The position numbers and the translations under genes are program-made. The notes under the pieces are model-generated. The model made no database searches and was not told the DNA's origin. It saw only the letters and a list, made by a program, of their open reading frames with translations. Of a stretch of 64,000 nucleotides of DNA, positions 1 to 8,256 are shown in pieces (the first letter of the stretch is position 1; each line of letters begins with the position of its first letter). The DNA comes from JACDEA01 sp963742585 (lineage in GTDB: Bacteria; Actinomycetota; Acidimicrobiia; Acidimicrobiales; JACDEA01), in assembly GCA_963742585.1 (NCBI GenBank), contig CAVUMI010000006.1:1-64000 (forward strand), read 5' to 3'.

Positions 1-350
1 CGGAGTTGTTCGATCCGGATATCACCTGGACAATGCCCGGCCACCATCCCCTCAGCGGCACGATGCAGGGCGCCGACGCCGTGATCGCCTTCTTTGGATC
101 GCTGTTCCAGGCCGGCGTCACCGTCGACAATGCCCACTTTGGCGAGCTCGACGACGGCACGGTGATTGAGCGGCATCTCGGCCACGGCGAGTATGACGGC
201 CAGCAGTACGACTTCCCGACCTGCACCTCATACGAGGTCAAGAACGGCAAGCTGTCTGCCGTGCAGGTTCACACCGCGCGCCAGCACGACGTCGACCGCT
301 TCTTCTGGGGCAAGTTCGCGCTTAAGGACGTCCCGGCACGCTTGTCCTGA
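1..350 (+). CDS. SnoaL-like / NTF2-fold protein, 5' end cut by window
   Basis: This is the C-terminal part of a small alpha+beta-barrel protein of the SnoaL/nuclear transport factor 2 superfamily. The frame is open to the window edge, with a native-looking Glu-Leu-Phe reading upstream of the first possible TTG at 6, so the true start lies outside. The pattern DPDITWTMPGHHPLSG followed by a GxxAVxxFF helix is typical of these folds, which hold small hydrophobic ligands or act as isomerases, cyclases or hydrolases. No catalytic assignment is possible. It faces a second SnoaL-like gene 10 bases downstream on the other strand. The fold assignment is by recognition of pattern, and the substrate is unknown. 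Confidence 0.7.
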   Translation, partial: ELFDPDITWTMPGHHPLSGTMQGADAVIAFFGSLFQAGVTVDNAHFGELDDGTVIERHLGHGEYDGQQYDFPTCTSYEVKNGKLSAVQVHTARQHDVDRFFWGKFALKDVPARLS

Positions 351-360
351 GGTTGTAGCG

Positions 361-747
361 CTACTGCTGCTGAGCCGCTTGCAGCTTGGCGGCGGACTCC
401 GGTGAGAAGGTGAAGTCGAAGGTACGGATCTTGCCGTCCTCGACCACGACCGACCATGTGGCATCGAGCGGGGTCTCGATTCCCATGCCCGTGAACAGGT
501 CGAACGTCAGACTGCCGGCGAACGTCGCCGTGTTGCCGCTGACGTCGAGCTGGTTGATCGTGGCGTTGAAATGGTTGGCCTTCAGCCGGTTCTGCCATTC
601 ACGAATTTCGTCGTGGCCGGTATGGGTGCCGGTGGCGTCATTGCAGACGGCGTCGGTGTGGAAGATACCGACCGCGCCCTCGACATCACCCGCGTTCTCG
701 GCCGCTATCAATGCTCGTGCTACCGATTCGGGGTCTTGTTCTGCCAT
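361..747 (-). CDS. SnoaL-like / NTF2-fold protein
   Basis: The 128-residue product is a complete SnoaL-like domain: an N-terminal helix (VARALIAAENAGDVEGAV), then strands including the DAVCNDATG and TATFAGSLTF segments. I chose the ATG at 747 (MAEQDPES) because the family starts just before the first helix; an upstream start at 765 adds only six residues. Members bind small lipophilic molecules; several act as ketosteroid isomerases or epoxide hydrolases, which would suit the lipid-catabolic surroundings, but no catalytic residues can be assigned with confidence. It converges on the first SnoaL gene and is divergent from the cyclase-family gene at 803. Confidence 0.75.
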   Translation of the reverse strand: MAEQDPESVARALIAAENAGDVEGAVGIFHTDAVCNDATGTHTGHDEIREWQNRLKANHFNATINQLDVSGNTATFAGSLTFDLFTGMGIETPLDATWSVVVEDGKIRTFDFTFSPESAAKLQAAQQQ

Positions 748-802
748 GACGCGGACAATAACCACCTTGACAGCGGCGTGACCTTTCTCCTCAACTCACC
801 CG

Positions 803-1756
803 ATGCGTGAGGTTCCGGAGGCGAAGCTGCGGCGGTGGTCGCCGCCGGCGTACGCGGTCGACGAGCGAGGCAAGGTCGTCGGCGCGACGCCCGGGGAGCC
901 AAACAATTGGGGTCGGTGGGGTGACGACGACCAGCGCGGCTGCCTCAACCTCTTCACCGCCGAGCGCGTCGGCGCGGCCGCCACGCTGGCCCGCACCGGC
1001 AAGCGGTTTGCCCTCGGCTTGCCGATCGGCGGCCCGCCGATGCCCGGCTACCGGCCGGCGCCGCTCCATCTCTTCGGTCAAACCACGGGCGACTTCGTGC
1101 TGGGCGACGGGCGGTTTCAATACAGCGACGACTACGTGGTGCTGGCCCTGCAAGCCACCACGCAGCTCGACGGGTTCGGCCACGTCGGCGACAGCGACGT
1201 GCTCTACAACGGCTACTGGGCCGGGCTCATCACCGCCTCGAGCGGCGCCCGCCGGCTCGGGATCCACCACCTCGCCGACGGGATCGTCGGCCGTGCGGTG
1301 CTGCTCGACTTCGCCAAGGACGGGCCGCTACCCGGCGGCCACGCCATCGAAGCCGATGCCCTCGAGGCGACGGCGCGTGCGCAGGGCGTCGAGGTGCGGG
1401 CCGGCGACATCCTGCTCGTGCGCACCGGTCACCTCGGGTGGCTGCTCGCCGGAAACGAGGAAACCGCGGGCGCGCCTGGCCTGACCTATCGCGCCCTCCC
1501 GTGGTTGCACGAGCATGACGTGGCAATGATCGCCTGCGACAACCTCGCCGCAGAGGTGCTCCCCGCCGAGGGCGCGCTGCCGTTCCATATCGGTGCGATC
1601 CGCGATCTCGGCATGCTGATCGGCGAGCTGTTCGACCTCGACGCACTGGCGGCCGACTGCGCGGCCGACGGGGTCTACGAGATGTTCTTCGTCGCGTCTC
1701 CGCTACCCGTGGTCAGCGCCGTGGGCTCACCGCTCAACCCGGTGGCCATCAAGTAG
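803..1756 (+). CDS. Cyclase-family protein (kynurenine-formamidase-like fold)
   Basis: The 317-residue product matches the cyclase/kynurenine formamidase family (PF04199 type), metal-dependent hydrolases or cyclases acting on amide, lactone or polyketide substrates. The N-terminal NNWGRWGDDDQRG segment and the central TTQLDGFGHVGD stretch correspond to the family's metal-site region, here with Q-L-D in place of the commoner T-H-x-D, so the metal ligands are atypical. The late HExDVAMIACDN segment is also family-like. The ATG at 803 follows the divergent SnoaL gene. It probably hydrolyses an intermediate of the surrounding pathway; the actual substrate cannot be read from the sequence. Confidence 0.75.
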   Translation: MREVPEAKLRRWSPPAYAVDERGKVVGATPGEPNNWGRWGDDDQRGCLNLFTAERVGAAATLARTGKRFALGLPIGGPPMPGYRPAPLHLFGQTTGDFVLGDGRFQYSDDYVVLALQATTQLDGFGHVGDSDVLYNGYWAGLITASSGARRLGIHHLADGIVGRAVLLDFAKDGPLPGGHAIEADALEATARAQGVEVRAGDILLVRTGHLGWLLAGNEETAGAPGLTYRALPWLHEHDVAMIACDNLAAEVLPAEGALPFHIGAIRDLGMLIGELFDLDALAADCAADGVYEMFFVASPLPVVSAVGSPLNPVAIK

Positions 1757-1773
1757 CCCACCCCGAACTGGCG

Positions 1774-2676
1774 CTAGCCCAGGTCGAACGGTGGGACGCC
1801 GCTGCCCTTGGTCTTGAACAGCGTGCCCTTCTGAGCGCTGAGCTCGTCGACGGTCCACGCCGCGCCCTTGTCGATCTGGTCGACAACCGACCAGCCGCCC
1901 ATCGTGTAGATCCGGCCGCCGAAAACGACGAAGTTCTGACCGCTCACATCAGCCGCGTCCTCGGTGCAGAGCCATACGACGAGGGGCGAGACGTTCTCGG
2001 CGGCGAACATGTCGAAGTCGCCCTTCTGACCGAACGCGTCGCCGAATGTGGTCTCGGTCATGCGAGTGCGGGCGCGGGGTGAGATCGCGTTCACGGTGAC
2101 GCCGTAGCGCTGAAGCTCGCGGGCGAGGACGATCGTGAGGGCGGCGATGCCGGCCTTTGCCGCGCCATAGTTCGCCTGACCCGCGTTCCCGTAGAGGCCG
2201 GCCTCGCTGGCGGTGTTGACGATACGGGCGTAGGGCTGGTCGCCGGCTTTGGACTTCTCGCGCCAGTACTTGGCCGCGAAGTGGCTCGGCGCGAAGTGAC
2301 CCTTGAGGTGGACATTGATAACGCCGTCCCAGTCGGCCTCGTCCATGTTGAAGCTCATCTTGTCCCGCAGGATCCCGGCGTTGTTGATGAGAATGTTCAG
2401 GTCGCCGAACGAGTCGATCGCCTGCTGCACGAGCCGCTCGGCGGCCGCCCAGTCGGAGCAGCTGTCGTAGTTGGCCACGGCCTCGCCGCCGGCCGCCTTG
2501 ATCTCGTCGACCACCTGCTGCGCGGGCCGGTCATCGGTGCCGCTGCCGTCCCACTCTCCACCGAGGTCGTTAACGACGACCTTCGCGCCCTCCTGCGCAA
2601 GTAGCAGTGCATGGGCTCGCCCGAGCCCACGCCCGGCTCCCGTGACGATGGCTACCTTGCCGTCCAACGACCCCAT
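1774..2676 (-). CDS. SDR-family oxidoreductase, (3R)-hydroxyacyl-CoA dehydrogenase type
   Basis: The 300-residue short-chain dehydrogenase has the N-terminal TGAGRGLG cofactor motif, a downstream VVNDLGG segment typical of the multifunctional-enzyme-2/HSD17B4 group, the NNAG motif, a Ser in NTASEAG and the catalytic YGAAK (Tyr-x3-Lys). It probably oxidises a 3-hydroxyacyl-CoA with NAD(P)+ in beta-oxidation-like breakdown. About 40 extra C-terminal residues follow the core fold (KGAAWTVDEL region). It is downstream of and codirectional with the ligase gene ending at 2739, so the two probably share a transcript. The family assignment is firm; the substrate is inferred from context. Confidence 0.85.
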   Translation of the reverse strand: MGSLDGKVAIVTGAGRGLGRAHALLLAQEGAKVVVNDLGGEWDGSGTDDRPAQQVVDEIKAAGGEAVANYDSCSDWAAAERLVQQAIDSFGDLNILINNAGILRDKMSFNMDEADWDGVINVHLKGHFAPSHFAAKYWREKSKAGDQPYARIVNTASEAGLYGNAGQANYGAAKAGIAALTIVLARELQRYGVTVNAISPRARTRMTETTFGDAFGQKGDFDMFAAENVSPLVVWLCTEDAADVSGQNFVVFGGRIYTMGGWSVVDQIDKGAAWTVDELSAQKGTLFKTKGSGVPPFDLG

Positions 2677-2738
2677 GACCTGCCTCCGTAGTGTGTTCTC
2701 GACGATTTTTGACGATGCGTCAGTTTTCGGAGCGCACC

Positions 2739-4026
2739 TTAGCTATCGACAAGGCGGGTCGCCTTGTAGCCCGAGCGGGGGAACGTGTCGCGGTCGACGA
2801 TCTCGATAGCGGTCTCGATACCGACTGCGCCCCGTACCGCCGCCGCGCACTCCCTTGCCACGTCGGCCACATCGGCGTGACCGGCCAGTTCGATGCGGAC
2901 GACCAGCGGTTCGACGCCATCGCCGACCGGCCTGACGACCTGATATTCGAGTGAGGGTTTGGCCACGGTCTCGACGCGACGCAGCGCGTTCTCCACGTCG
3001 GCCACGAAGAAGCGCTTGCCCTGCGACAGCAACAGGTCCTTGAACCGCCCGCCCCAGAAGCCGCGGATTGTCGTTTCGCCGCACGGGCACGGGTCGCGCA
3101 CGATCATGCAGGCCTCCTCGAGGTCGTAACGCAGGAGCCCGTTGTCGCGATCGAGCGTGGTGACGACCAGATCACCCCACTCACCGTCGGGAACCTCGTG
3201 GCCGGTCGCCGGGTCGACCGCCTGCACGACCGCCCAGTCCTCGTGCACGTGGGCGCCGGGCGACTCGCGCGCACGGGCCCCCGACGTACGCGTAGCACTC
3301 GAGGCCGGCAGTCATAAGTGGCAGCCCCTTGCCGCCCCCACCGCCCATGGTGAACGGGGGGAGGGCGACGTCCATCTCGAGCTTGGCCGCCACTTCGTGG
3401 AACCGCCCAAGCGAAAAGGCGACCATCGACACGTCCGGCGGCACCCGTTGCCACATCTTCAGCCCGGTCTCGGCCAGTTCGTCGGTGTCGGGCGGCGGCA
3501 CCCAGATGTTGAGCATGCCGAAGTACTCGAGACTGCCCGACAGCATGACCCCGCCGCCGTAGAGGTACGCGGGATGCGCGTGGGTGACGACCTGCCCGGG
3601 GCGCCAGCCGTTGCGCCACCAGTTGCGCGCCGCCGACTCGTACTCGATCCAGATGTCGTGACGGGTGAACAGCGACAGCGTCGGTTTCCCCGTGGTGCCG
3701 GTCGACTGGCCCAGCCGGACACACGCCGACGCCGGCGTGAACCGGTAGTCGCCGAACGGCGCGACCGCGGCCTCGGAGTCGCGCAGGTCCTGCTTGATCG
3801 TGAGCGGGATGCGCGAAAGGTCGTCCACGCCTTTGATGTCGTCAGGGCCCTCGACGCCAGCCTCGGCCAGCTTGCGGCGGAACAGCGGGACGGGAACGGC
3901 GAAGATTTTCCGCGCCAGGTCCCGCACCCGTTCGTCTTGGAGCGAACGCAGTTCGTCGCGCGACATCGTCTGGCGCGCCGGGTCCCACTGCGCCTGGTTG
4001 GGGTCTCGCGGCTCCGGCTCGAGCAT
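2739..4026 (-). CDS. Phenylacetate-CoA-ligase-like adenylate-forming enzyme, frameshifted
   Basis: An ATP-dependent ligase of the PaaK type is split over two frames. The N-terminal part (from ATG 4026) carries the AMP-binding loop RLGQSTGTTGKPTLS and continues to ECYAYVGG. The C-terminal part resumes in another frame at about 3270 with ESPGAHVHEDW and continues through the LRYDLEE, CPCGETT and GRFKDLLL segments to 2739. The two halves join if one base is removed from the GGGCCCCC run at 3275-3282. I read this as an indel error or a recent frameshift. The enzyme would activate a carboxylic acid to its CoA thioester, feeding the SDR downstream. It diverges from the hydratase gene across a 20-bp-arm hairpin. 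Confidence 0.75.
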
Positions 4027-4055
4027 GGGGCCACAGTAGGTAGCCGCGTCTCATT

Positions 4056-4098
4056 CTCGAGGCAATAGCTGTCGTAAAACGACAGCTATTGCCTCGAG
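4056..4098. repeat. Perfect 20-bp inverted repeat with 3-nt loop
   Basis: Arms 4056-4075 and 4079-4098 are exact reverse complements (CTCGAGGCAATAGCTGTCGT) around the loop AAA. The element lies between divergently transcribed genes (starts at 4026 and 4163), so a simple terminator role is unlikely. It could be an operator, a cruciform or a protective hairpin. Its middle is less GC-rich than its surroundings. No second copy was found by eye in the window. Confidence 0.85.
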
Positions 4099-4162
4099 TT
4101 GGGCGGGCGTGCAGTTGGACCGCACCACTACGTTCCAGCGGGTCGAGTTAGCGATAGTTAAC

Positions 4163-5013
4163 ATGCGCGGCGTGGGCACCGACTTTGAAACGATCCTGGT
4201 TGACGTCGACGACGGCGTCGCGACGGTCACCCTGAATCGACCGGAAAAGAAGAACGCGATCAGCCTCCAGATGGAGCAGGACCTCCACGACGCGCTGTGG
4301 GGTCTTGATGCCGACGACACGGTGCGGGCGATCGTCGTCACCGGTGCCGGCGACGCGTTTTGTAGCGGCTTCGATCTCTCGGGCGGTGCCGGCGTTTTCG
4401 GTAAAGAGGGCCACGAGGAGCACGACCGCGAGCTCGGCGTCGACTCCGACTCGGTGTCGCAACGAGTCGCCTACTGGCGGATGGCGACACCGATCATTTC
4501 CGCGATCAACGGCGCCGCCGTCGGCGTGGGCATCACCTTGCCGCTGCTGATGGACATCCGGTTCGCGGCGGAGGACGCCAAATTGTCCTTCGTCTTCACC
4601 CGCCGCGGCATCCTGCCCGACGCCAGCTCGCACTGGCTGCTGCCGCGCGTGATCGGCGTCGCCAACGCGCTCGACCTCCTGATGACGGGCCGCACGATTA
4701 CCGGCCGCGAGGCCGCCGAGCTTGGGCTGGTGTCCAAGGCCCTACCGAAGGATGAAGTGCTTCCTGCCGCGTTGGCGTTCGCCGCGACTTGGCGACGAAC
4801 TGTGCACCGGCATCGGTCGCGCTGGTCAAGCGGCTGGTTTACCGGTTCCTCGGCGAGACCGACCAGGAGGCGGCCATGGCACTCGAGACCAAGCTCGTGT
4901 GGTGGACCGGCGAACAGGCCGACGCCATCGAGGGCGTGATGTCGTGGATGGAGCGCCGTCCCCCGGCGTGGAAACTCTCCAAGAACGACGCCCCGAAGGA
5001 CGACCCGACCTAG
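4163..5013 (+). CDS. Enoyl-CoA hydratase/isomerase family, frameshifted
   Basis: A crotonase-superfamily enzyme of about 283 residues. Visible landmarks are LNRPEKKNAI, the oxyanion-hole segment VVTGAGDAFCSGFDL, and INGAAVGVGITLPLLMDIRFA. The original frame runs to about 4780 (LPAALAFA); the natural C-terminus (DLATNCAPASVALVKRL through KLSKNDAPKDDPT) continues one frame over to 5013. Adding one C in the GCCGCG at 4781-4786 restores AFARDLATN, so a one-base deletion is likely. I chose ATG 4163 (MRGVGTDFE) rather than earlier in-frame starts because homology-like sequence begins there. It probably hydrates or isomerises an enoyl-CoA from the local catabolic pathway. Confidence 0.8.
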
Positions 5014-5597
5014 CTCCAGTGCAGGGCGGCAAGGGTGAGGCGAGTGAGCAGGTCCTTCTGACCGCCAACGTCGAGGGTGCCGTGGTAGGTCGCAACTGAA
5101 GTCTGCAGCGCGCTCACCGCGTGGACGGCGAGCAAGAGCTCGGCGTCGGGAAGCTCGGGTCGCAACTGGCGGAGCACCTGCACCCACTCGTTGCGCATCC
5201 GGCGGTGCATCCGGTTGAGCCGCGTCCGCGCCTCGGGGTTGAGGTTGCGCGCCTCCTGGGTGTAGATCGCCGTGAGCGGACCGTCGTCAACACACGCGTC
5301 CGCCGAGAACCGAGCGAGCAGGCGCAGCGCTTCCTCGGGCTCACCGTCGGCCTCGGCGAGCGCGCGATCCACCACCGATTGCAGCCGCTCGACGGCCCGC
5401 TCGACCAGCGCAACGAGCAAGTCCTGTTTGCTGGCGAAGTGCCGGTAGAACGCCGGGCCGGTCACGCCAACGGCCGCGCCAATCTCGTCGATCCCGGTTC
5501 CGGCGAAGCCCTGCTCGAAGAACAGCAGCGCGGCAGCTTCGAGAATCATCTCTCTGCGACTCGGGCGCACGCCGCGGTCGACGGTGGCGTCGGGCAT
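5010..5597 (-). CDS. TetR-family transcriptional repressor
   Basis: The 195-residue regulator has a typical N-terminal TetR helix-turn-helix: RREMILEAAALLFFEQGFAGTGIDEIGAAVGVTGPAFYRHF, quoted here in parts (RREMILEAAA; GIDEIGAAVGV; AFYRHFASKQDLL). The C-terminal domain is helical with no recognisable ligand motif and a TYHGTLDVGG loop near its end. It converges on the hydratase gene, overlapping it by four bases, and diverges from the acyl-CoA dehydrogenase at 5653. By position it most probably represses that dehydrogenase operon and itself in response to an acyl-CoA-like ligand. A dyad suitable as operator sits directly upstream of its start. Confidence 0.9.
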   Translation of the reverse strand: MPDATVDRGVRPSRREMILEAAALLFFEQGFAGTGIDEIGAAVGVTGPAFYRHFASKQDLLVALVERAVERLQSVVDRALAEADGEPEEALRLLARFSADACVDDGPLTAIYTQEARNLNPEARTRLNRMHRRMRNEWVQVLRQLRPELPDAELLLAVHAVSALQTSVATYHGTLDVGGQKDLLTRLTLAALHWS

Positions 5598-5616
5598 TGC
5601 GCAAGGTTAGTTGCGC
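5597..5616. promoter_or_regulatory. Candidate TetR operator dyad
   Basis: The 56-base gap between the divergent TetR (start 5597) and dehydrogenase (start 5653) genes holds GCGCAA-N6-TTGCGC at 5599-5616. TetR proteins usually bind such dyads in the shared promoter region. A GTTAAC site at 5639-5644 lies between this dyad and the dehydrogenase start. Inference from symmetry and position only. Confidence 0.45.
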
Positions 5617-5652
5617 GTTGCCCCGCGTGTGAACTGGTGTTAACAATGCGCC

Positions 5653-6852
5653 ATGGGTGACGGCGTGGCCTTGGTGGAGGAACGGATCGACCAGCTCCTC
5701 AGCGGCTACGACCCGACGCGCGATGCGCCCGAAACGCTCTGGGGTGCCCAATTCGACCTCGGCTTGGCGTGGGTCCACTTCCCCGAAGGCAAGGGCGGAC
5801 TGGGCTTGGATCCCAAGCTGCAGGAGTCGGTTGACTCCCGCCTGCGGGCTGCCGGCGCGCCGTCCAACATCCTGCGGAACTTCATGGGTGTCGGCATGGC
5901 CGCACCGACGCTGATCGCCTTCGCATCCGAGGAACAACAGGACCGGTTGCTCCGGCCGCTGTTCACCTGCGAAGAGATCTGGTGCCAGATGTTTAGTGAG
6001 CCGGGCGCGGGTTCCGATGTCGCGTCGCTGGCGACCCGGGCCGAGCGCGATGGCGACGAGTGGGTCGTCAACGGCCAGAAGGTGTGGACCACGCTGGCGC
6101 ATGTCGCCGACTGGGGCCTGCTGCTGGCGAGGAGCAACCCCGACCAGCCCAAGCACAAGGGCCTCACCTACTTCTACATCGACATGCACGCGCCCGGCGT
6201 CGACGTCCGCCCGCTGCGCCAGCTCACCGGTGAGGCCGAGTTCAATGAGATCTTCTTCACCGACGCGCGCATCCCCGATTCGCAACGACTCGGCGATGCG
6301 GGCGAAGGCTGGCGGGTGGCGATCGCCACGCTCATGAACGAGCGGGTCGCCCTCGACCGGACCACGATCGAAGACCAGGGCGGGGGGATCATCCGCCACG
6401 CCGTACGGCTATGGCAGGAGCGGGCGGACAAAGATCCCGTCCTTCGCGATCGCCTCGTCCGAGTGTGGATCGATGCCGAAGTGCAGCGGCTCACCAGCAT
6501 CCGCGCGCAGCAGGTGCGCAAGGCGGGTGTCCCCGGCCCCGAAGGATCCATCGGCAAGCTCGCGGTCGCGGAACTGACCCACCGCGTCTACAACCTCTGC
6601 GCGGACATCCTCGGTCCCGGCGCGATGCTCTATTCGAGCTACGAGATGACGCGGCCCACGATCATGGGCGAGGCCGCGCTGGGCGACGACGCCCACTTCG
6701 ATCTGCACAAGGCGTTCCTGGCGTCGCTCGGCACGAAGATCGGCGGCGGTACCGGAGAGGTGATGCGCAACATCCTCGGCGACCGCGTCCTGGGCCTCCC
6801 CCAGGAGCCCGACGCGAGCCGCGAGCTCCCGTGGAACAAGCTCCCTCGGTAA
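5653..6852 (+). CDS. Acyl-CoA dehydrogenase
   Basis: The 399-residue flavoenzyme has the standard three-part fold. The middle-domain signature MFSEPGAGSDVASLATRA is intact, followed by GDEWVVNGQKVWTT and the C-terminal GGGTGEVMRNILGDRVLGLP that binds FAD and the acyl chain. No catalytic Glu was assigned. It oxidises an acyl-CoA to the 2-enoyl-CoA, passing electrons to ETF in the cytoplasm. The stop codon at 6850-6852 abuts the GTG start of the amidase, so the dehydrogenase, amidase and ligase form one transcription unit, probably controlled by the divergent TetR gene. Confidence 0.92.
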   Translation: MGDGVALVEERIDQLLSGYDPTRDAPETLWGAQFDLGLAWVHFPEGKGGLGLDPKLQESVDSRLRAAGAPSNILRNFMGVGMAAPTLIAFASEEQQDRLLRPLFTCEEIWCQMFSEPGAGSDVASLATRAERDGDEWVVNGQKVWTTLAHVADWGLLLARSNPDQPKHKGLTYFYIDMHAPGVDVRPLRQLTGEAEFNEIFFTDARIPDSQRLGDAGEGWRVAIATLMNERVALDRTTIEDQGGGIIRHAVRLWQERADKDPVLRDRLVRVWIDAEVQRLTSIRAQQVRKAGVPGPEGSIGKLAVAELTHRVYNLCADILGPGAMLYSSYEMTRPTIMGEAALGDDAHFDLHKAFLASLGTKIGGGTGEVMRNILGDRVLGLPQEPDASRELPWNKLPR

Positions 6853-8254
6853 GTGGCTGAGGATCTCGCCTTCGCGTCGGCCGTTGAGCAGGCCGACCTT
6901 GTCCGGGCCGGCAAGATCAGTTCGAGCGAACTCGTCGCGCTGTACCTCGAACGCATCGACCGGCTGAACCCCAGAATCAACGCGTACGTGACTGTGGCCG
7001 GCGACTACCGCCGCGAAACCGCACGCGCTGCCGACGAGGCACGCGGCGCCATTGAACTCCCGCCGTTCCATGGCGTGCCCATCTCGATCAAGGACCTCAA
7101 CGCCACCTCGGGTATCCGCACGACGTACGGCTGCGCGGCCTGGGCCGACCGCGTCCCGGATTTCGACGACGAGGTCGTCGCCCGGATCCGGCGGGCCGGC
7201 TTTGTGATCCTGGGCAAGACCGTGACGCCCGAGCTGGGACCAGTCAATGTCAGCGAACCCGCGGGATACCCGCCCGGCCGTAATCCGTGGGATCCGGGAC
7301 GATCATGCGGCGGGTCCTCCGGTGGCGCGGCCGCGGCACTGGCCGCCGGGCTGTGCCCTGTCTCGCAAGGTTCCGACGGCGGCGGGTCGATCCGGAACCC
7401 CGACCGCGTGGTGCGGCGTGTTCGGCCTCAAGCCGTCAAGGGGTCGGATCTCCGACACGCCCCGCGAGCAGCAGTTCTTCTCGGTGCAGGGCCCGATAAC
7501 CCGGTCGGTCATAGACGCCGCCGCCCTGCTCGACGTGATGTCGGGCCCGGCGCCGGGTGACGCGTTCTGGGCGCCGCCTCCGGCGCGCCCGTTCGTCGAG
7601 GAAGTCGGCGAAGACCCAGGACCGTTGCGCGTCGGGCTGGCGACGCACGCGGCCAGCGGCGAGCCTCCGCTGCCGGCCAACGCTGGCGCGACGCGGGAGA
7701 TGGCCGACCTGTTGGCCTCGCTCGGGCACCGTGTCGAAGAGGTCGAGCTGCCGGCCGCGGGCGAGGAGCTGCTGCCCTCGATGGCCATGATGTTCTGCGC
7801 GAGTTACGCCACGCGCGAAGCCGAGTTGCCGCCGCTGGACACCATCAGCCCATGGATGGTGAGCATGATCGAGATCGGACGCACGATCACCGCGGCCGCG
7901 TACCTCACCGCGCAGACCAAGATGGCGGATGCCATGCGCACGGTCGTCGCCGCCGCCGAGGCGTGGGACGTGTTAGTGACTCCCACCGTCGCCCAACAGC
8001 CACCCCCGGTTGGGCAGTTCGCCGACATCGACTTCTCGAACATGGGTCAGCTCCACGCGCTCACGCCGTTCACGGGATTGTGGAACTCGACCGGTCAGCC
8101 GGCCGTGTCCATCCCGTGGGCGCTCGACGCCGACGGCCTGCCACTCGGTGTGCAGATCGTCGGACCCCTGGCGGGCGAGGCGCTGTTGCTCCGGCTGTCC
8201 GCGCAGGTAGAGACCGCGCGTCCGTGGGCGGACTGGCGCCCGCCGGTGTCCTGA
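6853..8254 (+). CDS. Amidase (amidase-signature family), frameshifted
   Basis: An amidase-signature hydrolase of about 467 residues, starting at a GTG that directly follows the dehydrogenase stop. The catalytic Ser-cisSer-Lys elements are visible: Lys in PISIKDL, cis-Ser in GGSSGGAAA and nucleophile Ser in GSDGGGSIR. Just after GGSIRNP the frame breaks; the continuation TAWCGVFGLKPSRGRIS is one frame over and runs to 8254. Removing one C from the CCCC run at 7398-7401 restores the protein. It hydrolyses an amide or ester bond; in this operon a link to release of a carboxylate for CoA activation by the next gene is plausible. Confidence 0.82.
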
Positions 8255-8256
8255 TC

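Noticed and set aside
3270..7410. Programmed ribosomal frameshifting as explanation of broken genes
   Set aside because: No slippery heptamer with a downstream structure is seen, and the shifts occur in unrelated families at different places; sequence error is simpler.
7852..8256. Upstream extension of the 8257 ligase frame, giving a 647-residue protein
   Set aside because: The extra 135 residues are His/Arg/Gly-rich and lie inside the amidase gene in another frame; homology-like sequence starts at ATG 8257.
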